A DNA stretch of 64,000 bases from Agriotes lineatus (GCA_940337035.1 CALNHX010003615.1:81664-145663), one strand, 5' to 3'. Shown: positions 51,561-63,035, counted from the first letter of the stretch. Notes: generated by a model from the letters alone, not told the origin. Numbers and translations are program-made.

Positions 51561-52505
51561 GTCGGCATCTATCAGAGCAGGAAACAGAAGCAGCGAAGAA
51601 ATACAAATAAAAAAGGGTGTAAGACAGGGCTGTGTGCTGTCACCAGTTTTGTTTAACCTCTACTCAGAAAAAATATTTGCAGCGGCTCTGGACAACAGAC
51701 AGGAAGGAATTGTAATAAACGGTGAGATAATAAACCATCTACGTTACGCTGATGATACTATGCTTTTAGCAACTAGTGAAGATGAACTGCAGATTCTGGT
51801 AGAGAGCGTAAACCAGAAAAGCGTAGAAGCAGCGCTGAAGCTGAATGTTAAAAGACCAAGGTTATGGTAATCCGCAGGAATGAGAATCTAATAAGAGCAA
51901 GCGTAACGGTTAACGGTAGACAACTAGAACAGGTTGTGAATTACAAATATTTGAAATGCTCTACTAATAGTAGCTGAAATCAGAGCAAGAATCAAACAGG
52001 CCAGAAACACTTTTAAAGGAATGAGTAAGGTACTGTGTTCTAGGGATTTAAGTCTGAACTTACCACTACGACTGCTTCGATGCTATGTATTCTCGGTCTC
52101 ACTTTACGGAGTGGAAGCTTGTACCGTCACTGCCTGTATTACTAAAAAATAAGAGGCATTTGAGATGTGGTGTTATAGGCGTATTCTAAGAATACCTTGG
52201 ACTGATAGGGTATGCAACACCACAGTACTAGAGCGATTACATAAAGACCCCGAAATCTTATCCGCAATAAAAGAGCGTAAATTCGCATACCTTGGTCACG
52301 TTATGAGGAATAACAAATACAGAATCTTGCAAAACATTTTACAAGGAAAGGGGGGTCCAGGCCGGAGATGACACTCCTGGCTAAAGAACTTACGGGAGTG
52401 GTATGGAGTGAACACTGCTACATTATTCAGGAGAGCAATCAACAAAGTTCAAATAGCTACGATGATAGCCAACGTTCGTGGAGGATATGGCACGTAAAGA
52501 AGAAA
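51545..52505 (+). pseudogene. RTE-type LINE reverse transcriptase 3' half, frameshifted
   Basis: The frame includes KKGVRQGCVLSPVLFNLYSE (motif B), INHLRYADDTMLLATSEDEL (motif C, YADD intact) and LKLNV. After frameshifts, LPLRLLRCYVFSVSLYGVEA-like sequence, WCYRRILRIPWTDRVCNTTV, FAYLGHVMRNNKYRILQNIL and WLKNLREWYGVNTATLFRRA follow to about 52505. These blocks are diagnostic of RTE-clade LINEs. Endonuclease and N-terminal RT are missing. Confidence 0.85.
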
Positions 52506-52983
52506 CCGGATATAAATCTATTTTCCAACGTTTTAAAATACTGTTCATACTGCTGCTTTTTATTATTATGCTTGAACGGAGAGTATACAGCAGATATTAC
52601 CAACGAACCTATGTGGTCCAGTATATCGATGCTCGTAGTTTGTAATTAATCGCATTGATACTTTGCTAAATCATGTTCGATATATTGTCGAATAATAATT
52701 GTTGTTCCCCCATGAGCTCTTCCGCTAGGGTCAGTTGTATAATATATACAATAATTTGGTATTTTAATGTTGGTTTTATTTGATACATGTGTTTGTGATA
52801 TTAACTACTACAAAAAGTAGGAAATCTCCTGCATATGGTGGCACAAACTGTTGACATTCCATATTGCAACTTTCAGTAGTTCACATTAAGCCAGTTAGTT
52901 GACAATAGTGATTAATAGATTTAGCATCGTACTCATTTCTTCTATTAGTTCTTTCATCATGGTTTGGAGAATTCATTTGTTTG
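52506..52983. other. Interval without a recognised gene
   Basis: AT-rich sequence between the RTE LINE and the Jockey gag pseudogene; probably includes RTE 3' tail and Jockey sequence too decayed to read. Confidence 0.4.
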
Positions 52984-54114
52984 TTATGGTGTGTGATCTG
53001 TGGCACATTGAGTAGTGTTATTAGTGTACTGTATATCGTGGGGACTCCCTGTTGTTTGTTGAGCATAAGTTACTCCATGTTGAACCATTCTTGTTGGAAT
53101 TTTATTAATCTTTTGACACAATGCCGGGTAGAGCTTCTGTTGTACTTGTTTGTGGGTCCAACACCCCCTGTAGTTATTAGGCTGATTATCATTGCAATTC
53201 ACGCACTTCACTCCGTCATTTTTTGCTTTTCTTATACATTCGCTTGTTGCCTGACTTCCTACACATTTAACTCATCTAAACGGTTGTAAACAATAGTTTT
53301 TCGTGTGCCCGTATTTTTGGCATTTTGCACATTGTGGAATTTTTCTTTTCGCATGCGGTGCTTCAAATTGCACCACACAATTTTCAAGTAACTTAATGTT
53401 CTATATTTCTTTATTATTTTCCTTTGTCTGCAGATCAATAAGACATAGATAGAGGATCTTTTGTAACGCAATGTTTAATATTCCAGGTGTTGATTACATG
53501 GTGACTAAGTTTTTCTAATTCTGCTTTTAGCAATTCCAAGTCTGAATATGAATGGAAATTTTTAAGTACAACACGAAAATGCCAGTCTTGCTTGGGTTTG
53601 AATGTGTGAAACTCACTGTTACGTTCTTTAAAAATGTTAATGATTGCACTATATTTTTATTGAGTTTATAGTTGAATTTTAATCTGATCATTTCTAGTTG
53701 TTTCAAGATTATAATTACCTTTTGCTAGGCCTTCTAGCACCTCCAAAAGAAGTTTGACTCGTGACACAAAGATCGGCGGTGGTTTTGGCTCCTTATTGTC
53801 GTTTGATTTTTTGTCATGCTCTATATCCTCGTCTTCTGTTGTTACCTTTTCATATCTATTATTAGTTTGAACATGATTACTTAGTTAATATAGTTTTGGA
53901 AAATGATTCAGCCAATATTTTTTATATAATATATTTTACGTTTCTTCAGCTGTAGCTTTATATAAACATTCCAATAACTTTAGCCATCAAAACCATAAAA
54001 CAATTTTGGAGTCAAATAAAAAAAATTACTAATATTCCTAAACAAGAATTTATAATAGTTAAATATATTTCACAATCTACATATTTTTCTTTTAACTAAC
54101 AAACATACAAACAG

Positions 54115-55175
54115 AATTTTGGTGTTGCAATAGGTCAGCCTCTTTCTAGTAATATTGCAGATTTTGTATTACAAATAATTGAATCAGAAATTTTAATTAA
54201 CTTAAAAGAAATTACTTTTTATAAACGATTTGTAGATGGCATAATTATTTGTACTAAAACCAAATAAACAAAATTTTTAAAACATTTATTAACTACCACC
54301 TAAGATTAAAATTCACAATTGAAAATGAAAATAATAAGTCTATAATTTTTTTTATCTAACTTTAATAAGAACAGAAAATAATAAAATTGAAACAAATTGG
54401 TATCTATAGAAAATAAATTAAAACTGATAGATACTTAATCTATAATTCTCAAACATCTATAAAATATAAACGAAGTGTAATTAATAGCATAGTTGACCGT
54501 TCGATTTTATTATCTTCAAATAAAATTCATAATATAAAAATTAAGAAAATATTAAAAAGATAATTATCCTATTGACTTTATTAACACCAACATTAAGAAA
54601 AGATATTAATAATAACACAAATAGTAATAATTCAGCTATCAAAATATACCCCAACTGTTTAGGACAAGAATTTAACAATAACCAAAACATTAAAAATCGA
54701 ATTTACATTTCAATTCCATATATACCAAAACTATCACTATGTTTAAGTAAAATATTAACAAACAGAAATAATTATAATATCTTTTAAAAATTACAATACA
54801 ATAGAAAATCAATTTTTTAACAATCTAAAAATTAAAACAAAAATTCAATCAGGATCAAATATTGTTTACCAAATTAATTGTAATAATTGCAATGCTAAAT
54901 ATATATGACAAACAAAACAATATCCAAAATATAGAGTAACTCAACATAAAAGATCTATAAAAACAACAACCCAAAAAAACCAAATACTGCTCTCTCTGAT
55001 CATGCAGTTGATAAATATCATAATTTTAACTTTGACTCACCTACAATCATGCAAAAAGAAAATATTTTACAAAAACGCCTTATATACGAAATGATTGAAA
55101 TAAAAAAAATACAAATTCTATTAATTACAAAAGAGAAAGAAAATCGTCGTTCTATTTACTATAATCTTCTCTAAA
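54115..55175 (+). pseudogene. Penelope-like RT and GIY-YIG endonuclease relic
   Basis: RT motifs: FGVAIGQPLSSNIADFVLQI (the GxPLSP block), TFYKRFVDGIIICTKT (the YVDD box now FVDG), and DRYLIYNSQTS with YKRSVINSIVDRSILLS, typical of Penelope RT thumbs. The GIY-YIG part follows: NIVYQINCNNCNAKYI, a stop where Gly is expected, QTKQ, and RVTQHKRSIK. Stops and frameshifts are frequent. The order RT then GIY-YIG identifies the Penelope/Neptune type rather than LINEs. Confidence 0.82.
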
Positions 55176-55513
55176 AATTCTTCTATAATTACATTAAAAA
55201 AAAAATATTTTTTAAATTACTATTAATATCAAGATATCCTTTACAATAAAAATTTCTGTATCAAGATATACATTTAAAATAAGAAAGTTTTAGATTTCAA
55301 ATTTTTTACACCTAACGCTTTATCTTTACAAATTCGCTTTAAATATTATATTCAACTTATATAGTAAGAATTAGTTTTAACCTTGAACATTTTACATCCG
55401 AAATCTAAAAATTTCTGTCAACTTTACATATGGTAAGAATAATTATACAATCTTTAAGTTATCTAACCTATAATTCATTTTCCTTTTCAGTCTATTATAT
55501 TAATGTGTAATTT

Positions 55514-55543
55514 CTGAAGAAGCCAGCTAAAGCTGACTTAACG
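55514..55543 (+). ncRNA. Degenerate hammerhead-like motif at the Penelope 3' end
   Basis: CTGAAGA, then AGCCAGC-TAAA-GCTGACT as a 7-bp stem II with one mismatch, then TAAC where GAAA is required. Homologous in position to 46911-46953 but with the essential G12-A13-A14 changed, so not expected to be active. Confidence 0.45.
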
Positions 55544-56249
55544 TAAAATATATTATATAAAAAATATTATTGGTGGAATCATTTTCCAAAACTATATTAA
55601 CTATACCTGAAGACAGCTGTTATAAACTACTATAATTTTAATTATTACTTAGCTAATAACGTTTTCCATTGTCAGCATTTGTCAATTCTAGACTGGACTA
55701 AGTAAGCTTCTTTTAATGCTGCAATTCACAATTCGCCAATCATATTCCTTTTGTGACGCCAGTGGTGGGAATTGAGTATTCGATATTTGCAGTTGTTGCA
55801 GTTGATATGGTTGATTTGACCAAAGTTGATTGTAATACATGGTATTTGGCATTTTCATTAGTTGTATTGATTGTGTGTATACCCCTGGTTGTTCGCTTAC
55901 TTATTTGCAATTGGAAATTGCAGTCATAATTGGGAGGTAGGTACTTGTGAATATGGTAATTGCAGGCTTGTGATGTGCTGATTAAATGCCATTGTGAATT
56001 AACAATATGGTAAGAATAAAGATAAAATAAATTAAAATTAAATTTAGGATTAAAACTTGCTCATCACTTATTTCTTGTGTGGCACTTGAAATCGCTAGCG
56101 CACAGACACGACCTTACACTTTGAAAATCATATGCGAACTACGGTTACGTAAAGTACATTTTGCCTGGTAATCTTTGTTTGAATTTTTTTTAATTGATAA
56201 TGAAGCAGTGACATTGTGTTACTTTTTCCTTATAAAGGGTGTTTTTTTA

Positions 56250-56520
56250 GAGGCGGAGAACTTTAAATTGAAATAAAACAGAGAAAAATGTTTCTAATAT
56301 CCATGAAATTGGCCTTATTTGAAAGATAATTTTATGGCATTACTGTTTGAATATGATTTCGGGCATGTGCCGCCGCGGCTGGCGCGTACATGACGTAATC
56401 TGGAGGTCCAATTTTCACACACTCTTGCCAGTAAATCAGGCTGTATTTCGGCAATAACGCGTCGAATGTGCTCAATTGTTTCCGGTTTATCGCCGTAGAC
56501 ATGCGACTTTACATATCCCT
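56250..56520 (-). pseudogene. Tc1/mariner-like transposase C-terminus
   Basis: The minus strand reads NWLPRSCDLTPLHYCL, a stop, then GYVKSHVYGDKPETIEHIRR and VIAEIQPDLLARVCENW. This is the W.PRSPDLTPLD.FLWGY block and following sequence of mariner-like (DD37-39D) transposases, with the last catalytic Asp replaced by His and a stop inside FLWG. Part of the private insertion in block 2. Confidence 0.78.
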
Positions 56521-56647
56521 AAAGACAATAATGTAATGGCGTCAAATCGCACGAACGAGGTAGCCAGTTAACAGATCCACGAAATGGATCTGTTAACTGG
56601 CCACCTCGTTCGTGCGATTTGACGCCATTAGATTATTTTCTTTAGGA
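56517..56647. repeat. 131-bp near-perfect palindrome
   Basis: Two 63-bp arms (GGCGTCAAATCGCACGAACG..AGTTAACAGATCCA and its complement) with a 5-bp spacer CGAAA. The right arm duplicates, in reverse, the coding block of the transposase next to it (the PRSCDLTPL region). An inverted duplication, not a TIR. Confidence 0.9.
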
Positions 56648-56994
56648 ACATGAAAAGTGCGGAACTCAAAAACAAAGTGAAACAGAGCAGAGCAGTGACA
56701 TTTAATAATAAAAAGTTTGTGTGTGGAACGTTGTCAAATAATTTTAGTTATAAGATAAAAGACAATAATTTAGTTTTAAGAAAATTGTAAATATTAATTA
56801 TGTACTCAAATTTACCTCCATTTGTAACCGTTATTATCTAAATTAACATAAGCAGTTCAAGTATCCTAGCAACATGATGCTATTTTTTTTAGAAAGGAGA
56901 ACAATTGAATAAAAATTATTAGAAGTTTGTCAGATTTGTGCTCCACATTTAATTAAATTTTTATAATATGAAACGAGCATTTTACCAGTAAAAA

Positions 56995-58030
56995 ACTATT
57001 GCCTTTTATTGTGCCCATCGTAGTGTACGTGTGGGAGTGTGACAGTTTCCGCCACACAAAAAATATCAAATTCTACAATCCCATCTCCGAGGACATCGGT
57101 ACCCGATCAGCTGAATTTTGCGAACGTCATTTCCGGCCCAAGGAAGGATCTCAGCCCAGAGGTCTGTACTGCAATAGATCGGTGGGGTCTGCAAGAACGT
57201 CGCCATCAACTTCTACAGCCAGGAAAGCGGTCCCAGAAGCAGAAAAATCAACGGCGTCATCTCCGGCAGCTTCAAAGCCAGCAAACGAGGTAGGATTAAG
57301 CCTGCGATCTAAGTGTTAGAGATCAGGAAACGTATTAAAACCCGAGATCAAACCTTTCCGGAAAGGCCTAGCGTTTTCTCAAGGGCCCATTTGCTTCGTG
57401 TTTTTCGAAAATCGAATAGCGTCATCAAATTGTGCAGAATCAAGCGTCCATAAACAGTTGAACGAGTGGCGTAATTTCGACGTCAGAACAATGAAGAGAC
57501 GGTTGACAACGAAGGAGCGGTTTTGACGTCATCCTAAAACAAAATCGAGTTAAGTTGCCAAGCGAAATAATTTTAAAGAACTTACCTGAGGCGTTTCTCA
57601 CAATATTTTCACGAGTTTAAACGTTGAGATACGCTGTTTGCACCAGCAACATTCTGTGTCATCTGTCATTTTGAGAGTTATTTGATCTACCAAGAAGCGC
57701 GCATTCGAACTACTGAGTTTATGAATATAAAATAAAGTCCGATTAGGAACCCTCCTTGAGATATAAAGTTTCATGCTTGCCGTAAAGTTAGCGTAATCGG
57801 TTTTGCAGTTCGATAAAATAAAAAAGGGGCATACAACCATTAATTAATTGTTACATTTCATTTTTAACCAGCCAAAATTGATTGACAGGCAAAGTATAAC
57901 CACAGTACAAAATTATACAAATTTGAGAATTGTGTGTAATACAATTTGCCCTTAAATTAACTTATTAAATCTTATTTAAATTCACAAACAGGCACCGGAT
58001 AGTGGAGCCGATTATAGCCGTCATTGCAGT
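56995..58030. other. 1-kb interval, unexplained
   Basis: A 106-codon plus frame (56999-57319) reads CDSFRHTKNIKFYNP, then EFCERHFRPKEG and a Ser/Ala-rich tail; an 84-codon frame overlaps it. I do not recognise either. GC content is higher than around it. Possibly the remains of a retroelement Gag or a captured exon. Confidence 0.3.
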
Positions 58031-58193
58031 ATATAATGCCATTAGATATAAAGTATTACATATCTAAACGTGTATACAGTTAAAAGAGAGTATAATTTTA
58101 CATTTTAAAATAAAGAAATTGAAACATTTTGAAACTAAAAAATTTATGAATTATCAAACAACTTGATTAGTTGCAAAAGATATAAGGAATATA

Positions 58194-58686
58194 CAGGGTG
58201 TCCCTGAAAGGTGTGGGAAAAAATTAAGCACACATAATAGAGCTCAAAATAAGCCAATTTAACTCAAATTATCTACATACCATGACGAGTTCCAGCCATC
58301 TAAAGATGATGAAAAATGATACACCAGAACAAATGAAAAATCATAAGAAATGTTCAAATGGCTCCTATTTTCATTACTCCATAAACGAATTTTTCTCTGT
58401 AGTGAGTTTCTGACACACACAAATATTGCAGGGCTTGCACAGATTGTTATTTGAAATTATTTTGAACATTTGTTATGATTTTCCATTTGCTGTTGTTTAG
58501 TGTGTATTTTTTTAACAAATTTATTGTGTTTTCAAAGCCTACTTGTTATTTTAATTTCATACAAGAAACACAGTGAAGCATTGTTTATCATCGTAAGGTG
58601 GTCCTCAGGGGTGGAATTTTGTATATAGTTATTTTGAGTTCTAGTGTATGTGCATAATTTTTTTCGCACCTTTCACTGACACCCTG
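58194..58686. mobile_element. MITE with CAGGGTGT ends and TA duplication, block 2
   Basis: Starts CAGGGTGTCCCTGAAAGGTG and ends CACCTTTCACTGACACCCTG, flanked by TA. Orthologous to 33685-34205. The ends here are better preserved than in block 1. Confidence 0.85.
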
Positions 58687-59003
58687 TATAACGGTTTAAT
58701 GCTTAATGGAATATTGTTGAATTATCCCACCACTGCTGAACTTTCTTATAAACAATATAATTACTTAACTCATCTTTCCAATTCTCTTTTATACGTATAA
58801 TATTAATATAATATACTTATAAGCTTAATAATACTCGTAATAAGTAATATAACTTGACATACAATTAATTCATCTTGACATTCTTATCTACTCCCGCATT
58901 CTCATATATAAACAAGTACTGAATCAACATCACTCCGAGGTTATTCTAATGTCTTCATATGTTTAACTACATAACATTTCTGAGTAGCTTTATACTCAGA
59001 AAA

Positions 59004-61455
59004 TTAACAAGAATAAGGTTTTTCTCCTGTATGTCTCCTCATATGTTGAATTAAATGTCTTTTATCAGCTGTATTAAACTCATAAACTGAACAAGCATAA
59101 GGTTTTTCTCCTGCATGTATCTTCATATGTCTAACTAGAATACTTTTTTGTGATGCTCTGTATTCGCAAATTGAACAAGAATACGTTTTTTCTCCTGTAT
59201 GTACCCTTATATGTTGAACTAAATTACTTTTATCAGCTGTATTAAACTCACAAATTGAACAACCATAAGGTTTTTCTCCTGTATGGATCCTCATATGTTT
59301 AACTAAATTACTTTTCTCCGCTGATTTAAACTCACAAATTGAACAAGAATAAGGTTTTTCTCCTGTATGTGTCCTCATATGTTTAACTAAAAGACATTTC
59401 TGACCTGTTTTATACTCGCAATTTGAACATAAATAAAGCTTTTCTCCTGTATGCATCCTTATATGTTGAACTAAATTACTCTTCTCAGCGGTTTTATAAG
59501 TAAAAATTGAAGAATACGGTTTCTCTCCTGTATGTATTTTTATATGTTTAACCAAATAACTTTTTTGGGTTGTTTTATATTCACAAATTGAACAGGAATA
59601 AGGTTTTTCTCCTGCATGTATCTTTATATGTTTAACTAAATTACTTTTATTAGCCGTTTTAAAATCACAAATTGAACAAGAATACGGTTTTTCTCCTGTA
59701 TGTATACTCATATGTTTACCTAAATAACTTTTCTCAGCCGTTTTAAACTCACAAATTGAACAGGAATAAGGTTTCTCTCCTGTATGTATCCTCATATGTT
59801 TAACTAAATCACTTTTTTCAGTTGAATTAAATTCACAAATTAAACAAGCATAAGGCTTTTCTCCTGTATGTCTTTTTACATGTTGAACCAAACTATCTTT
59901 ACGAGAAGTTTTATATTCACAAATGGAACAGGAAAAAGGTTTATCTCCTGTATGTAACCTCATATGTTGAACTAAATGATCTTTCTTAGCTGTTTTATAC
60001 ACACAAATTGAACAAGAATAAGGTTTTTCTCCTGTATGTATTTTTACATGTTGAACCAAACTATATTTTCGAGACGTTTTATATTCACAAATGGAACAGG
60101 AATACGGTTTTTCTCCTGTATGTATCCTTATATGTTTAACTAAATTACTTTTCTGAGTGGTTTTAAACTCACAAATTGAACAAGCATAAGGCTTTTCTCC
60201 TGTATGTGCCTTTATATGCTGAACTAAATGGTTCTTCTGAGTGGTTTTAAACTCACAAATTGAACAAACATAAGGTTTGTCTCCTGTATGTCTTTTTACA
60301 TGATGAACCAAATTATTTTTTCGGGAGGTTTCATATTCACAAATTGAACAGGAATACGGTTTTTCTCCTGTATGTATCCTTATATGGTTAACTAAATTAC
60401 TTTTCTTAGCCGTTTTAAACTCACAAATTGAACAAGAATACGGTTTTTCTCCTGTATGTATACTCATATGTTTAACTAAATAACTTTTCTCAGCTGTTTT
60501 AAACTCACAGATTGAACAAGAATAAGGTTTCTCTCCTGTATGTCTCTTTATATGTTTAACTAAATAACCTTTCTCGGCTGTTTTAAACTCACAAATTGAA
60601 CAAGAATAAGGTTTTTCTCCTGTATGTATTCTCATATGTTTAACTAAATTACTTTTCTCAGCTGTTTTAAACTCACAAATTGAACAAGAATAAGCTTTTT
60701 CTCCAGCATGTATTTTTACATGTCGAAGCAAATGATGTTTTTGGGCTGTTTTATATTCACAGATTGAACAAGAATAAGGTTTCTCTCCTGTATGTCTCTT
60801 TATATGTTTAACTAAATAATCTTTCTCGGCTGTTTTAAACTCACAAATTGAACAAGAATAAGGTTTTTCTCCTATATGTATCTTCATATGTTTAACTAAA
60901 TTACTTTTCTCAGCTGTTTTAAATTCACAAATTGAACAAGAATAAGCTTTTTCCCCAGCATATATTTTTACATGTCGAAGCAAATGATGTTTTTGGGGTG
61001 TTTTATATTCAGAAATTGAACAAGAGTAAGGTTTTTCTCCTGTGTGTATTTTTATATGTTGAACTAAATTGTTTTTTTCGGGCTGTTCTATATTCACAAA
61101 TTGAACAAGAGTAAAGTGTCTCTTTTGTATGTGTTCTAATATGATTAACTAACTCCTCTTTCCCTACTGCTTTATTTTTGCACAAACCCTTGTCTTCTGC
61201 TTTATTTTCGCACACCTTGCATATAAACTGTTCTTCTAAAATGGCTCGACTTGCTGCACACGTAGCAGGCAGTTCATCTTTCATATCAACTTCCTCCGGT
61301 TTGATATTCAATCCGTGATAAGCTGTGCCTTCGATGACATCTTGCTGTACATGAAAGTTTGCGACTACTGTATTTACTTGAACTTGTCGTTCGTGTAAGT
61401 TGCTGGTAAATGCACTAGATACATTATTATCAAGTAATTCCTGCTTCACATCCAT
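59004..61455 (-). CDS. Poly-C2H2 zinc-finger gene (block 2), with a 1-bp frameshift near the start
   Basis: ATG at 61455 starts MDVKQELLDNNVSSAF, an acidic N-terminus homologous to block 1 with psi-K-x-E motifs VKQE, IKPE and MKDE. In the first classical finger the run of A is seven (61072-61078 on the plus strand) where block 1 has six; this shifts the frame after residue about 128. The rest is open in the other frame (61097-59004, 697 codons) with 24 fingers of the type PYSCSICEFKTAEKSNLVKHMRIH, mostly with TGEKP linkers. Fingers lacking a ligand are the first of this frame (CSIS and final Tyr), one near residue 530 (PYSSIF) and the last (CSVY). The frame ends EKPYSC-stop, one finger short. 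Helices are more varied than in block 1. Without the extra A, the protein would be about 810 residues. Confidence 0.85.
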
Positions 61456-61690
61456 TGTGATTCTGAAAACGAACCCCGCAGCAAAATTCAGTTACATTAA
61501 GTTGCTTATGTTTATTTACAATTTTCAAATTTCCTACAACTGAGTTCTGATATGTTTACTTACATTGAATAACATAAAATTCTAACAAGCAACAAATAGA
61601 GTCAATCTAGCAGGAAAAATTAAGGATAATTACACATTACACAAACCACCATTTGCTAACAGATGAAATATATCACACGGAGTACAGAAG
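61456..61690 (-). promoter_or_regulatory. Upstream flank of the block 2 zinc-finger gene
   Basis: GTTCGTTTTCAGAATCACA precedes the ATG as in block 1 (possible splice acceptor or 5' leader). Homology with 37097-37330 continues to about GGAGTACAGAAGAA and then stops where transposon sequence begins. Confidence 0.45.
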
Positions 61691-62039
61691 AACTACTCTC
61701 ATGTAGAGGGTAACCCACAACAGGATATACCGGGCGATCAAAAAAGACTGTCCGAAAAATGCTCTTCCGCGCAGGTGGTTATAAATATCTACGTCAAGTA
61801 TCTGCAGTAAAGTTAGCTACATATTAACTGTCATCAGTTCAGCTTGTTTGTATCATGTAAATTTAAATTTTCCGTTCATTTCAATATTTTTCGGTATTTT
61901 TAACAACAGTTTTTTTCAAAACTTACATTAGCACCCACGTTTGTGAGAAATATAAGTCAATTCTTCCTTTTTCTTAATTATTCAAAGTTTTTACCAAATG
62001 TTTGTATTTTAGGTTAGAACTGCTGATTGTAATAATGTT

Positions 62040-62560
62040 ATTTTCACTTTAGGACAAATTCCTTCTAAAATCGTGCAAGATGCACGTGCTCGTCTTGAAC
62101 ACAGTTCGAGAAAACCTTTACAATTAGCCCAACAAAATGGTTTGTCGTATGGCTCATGCCATACCGTTGTGAGGCGGAGGCTGCATTTCCACCCCTACAA
62201 GGTGTTTGTAGTTCAAGAAGTAGTTCCACCTGACTTTGAGAAACGTCTGCAGTATTGCAATTGGTTTAATGCAAATTTACGAAATGATAATTTGTTAGAC
62301 CAAACATTTTTTTTCTGAAGAAGCCCGGTTTCATTTAAGTGGCTATGCAAATTCACAAAATTACAGAATTTGGAGTGCTGAAAACCCTCACGTATTTCAT
62401 GAGACGCCGTTGCACAACATGACCTCCAAGCAGCTCTGCACGAAGAATGGGAATTTATCGACCAGGAGGAGGTTGCGGACCTCATTCTCAGTATGCCTCG
62501 ACGCATGAGAGAGGTCATCACTGCATCAGGGTTCGCGGAGGAAATACGAGATATTAGGGG
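62040..62560 (+). pseudogene. DUF4817-type transposase, core-deleted copy 2
   Basis: Nearly identical to 50800-51340: SSRKPLQLAQQNGLSYGSC, VVQEVVPPDFEKRLQYCNWF and FHLSGYANSQNYRIWSAENP, and the same jump after FHETPLH to LQAALHEEWEFIDQEEVADL. It additionally lacks about 215 bp of N-terminal coding (AAATTCCTTCTAAAATCG joins TGCAAGATGCACG). A ~160-bp insertion is present near 62653-62812. Confidence 0.8.
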
Positions 62561-62569
62561 TCTCTGTAA

Positions 62570-63035
62570 GAAATTATCAGGGTTGTTATTAGACATTGAT
62601 TAGTTGTTGGTTTTTTGTTTTGTTGCAATTTTATTGTTGTTTTTTTTATAATAGACTGGACAATCATTTTGCAAACAATACTACTAACACATATACAATA
62701 CAATACAAAAACTATATATTGACAAACATGATATAACATAATGCAATATGATGTATTATATGTGGATAAATCAGCTTCAACCTGTCTTTCTACTACTTAC
62801 CAATAATAATAATAATAATTGGATATTTTGAAGTAAAATGTTCCGGATCTGGTTTTCTTTTATTATACTATAGCATAATATGTGGAGGCAGTATGAAATA
62901 GGATGAGTGTAAGTAATCAAGCCAAACATATAAATGACCTTTTTTTGTCAAGCAGTGCATTTAAAGCTAGTTATTTATTATAAATGAATAAATCAATTTA
63001 AATATGTAAGTAGTGTTATTTGACTTGAAGTTAGT
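62570..63035 (+). repeat. 3' part of the duplicated transposon, with insertion
   Basis: GGATATTTTGAAGTAAA, AGCATAATATGTGGAGGCAGTATGAAATAGG and GCAGTGCATTTAAAGCTAG match 51360-51560. An AATAATAATAATAATAATT microsatellite lies near 62802 at the edge of the inserted piece. Confidence 0.7.

Larger units (their letters stand above)
53885..55643 (+). mobile_element. Penelope-like element (GIY-YIG type), decayed, with inverted ends
   Basis: 1.76-kb insertion flanked by ATTACTTAG (53876-53884 and 55644-55652). The first ~75 bp (TTAATATAGTTTTGGAAAATG..) are the inverted complement of sequence near the 3' end (..CATTTTCCAAAACTATATTAA, about 55530-55605), a pseudo-LTR arrangement known for Penelope-like elements. 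Coding relics lie between. It separates the two halves of the Jockey gag and is missing from block 1. Confidence 0.85.
52984..55992 (-). pseudogene. Jockey-type LINE ORF1 (Gag) copy 2, interrupted by a Penelope-like element
   Basis: Start ATG at 55992 gives MAFNQHITSLQLPYS, matching copy 1 at 33143. After the Penelope insertion the frame resumes on the left side with CAKCQKYGHTKNYC-type knuckles and CVNCNDNQPNNYRGCWTHKQ. The latter is the conserved CxxC..HPANYRGC block at the end of Jockey Gag. Several frameshifts and stops are present. Confidence 0.75.
52984..61690 (-). repeat. Paralogous block 2 (Jockey gag + MITE + zinc-finger gene)
   Basis: Counterpart of 30340-37330, expanded by two private insertions (53885-55643 and about 56195-58030). 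Collinear anchors are listed under block 1. Confidence 0.8.

Noticed and set aside
56999..57319. THAP-like zinc-binding domain, considered because of CERHF
   Set aside because: Only one CxxxHF-like match; the preceding Cys pair and other THAP signatures are not convincing.
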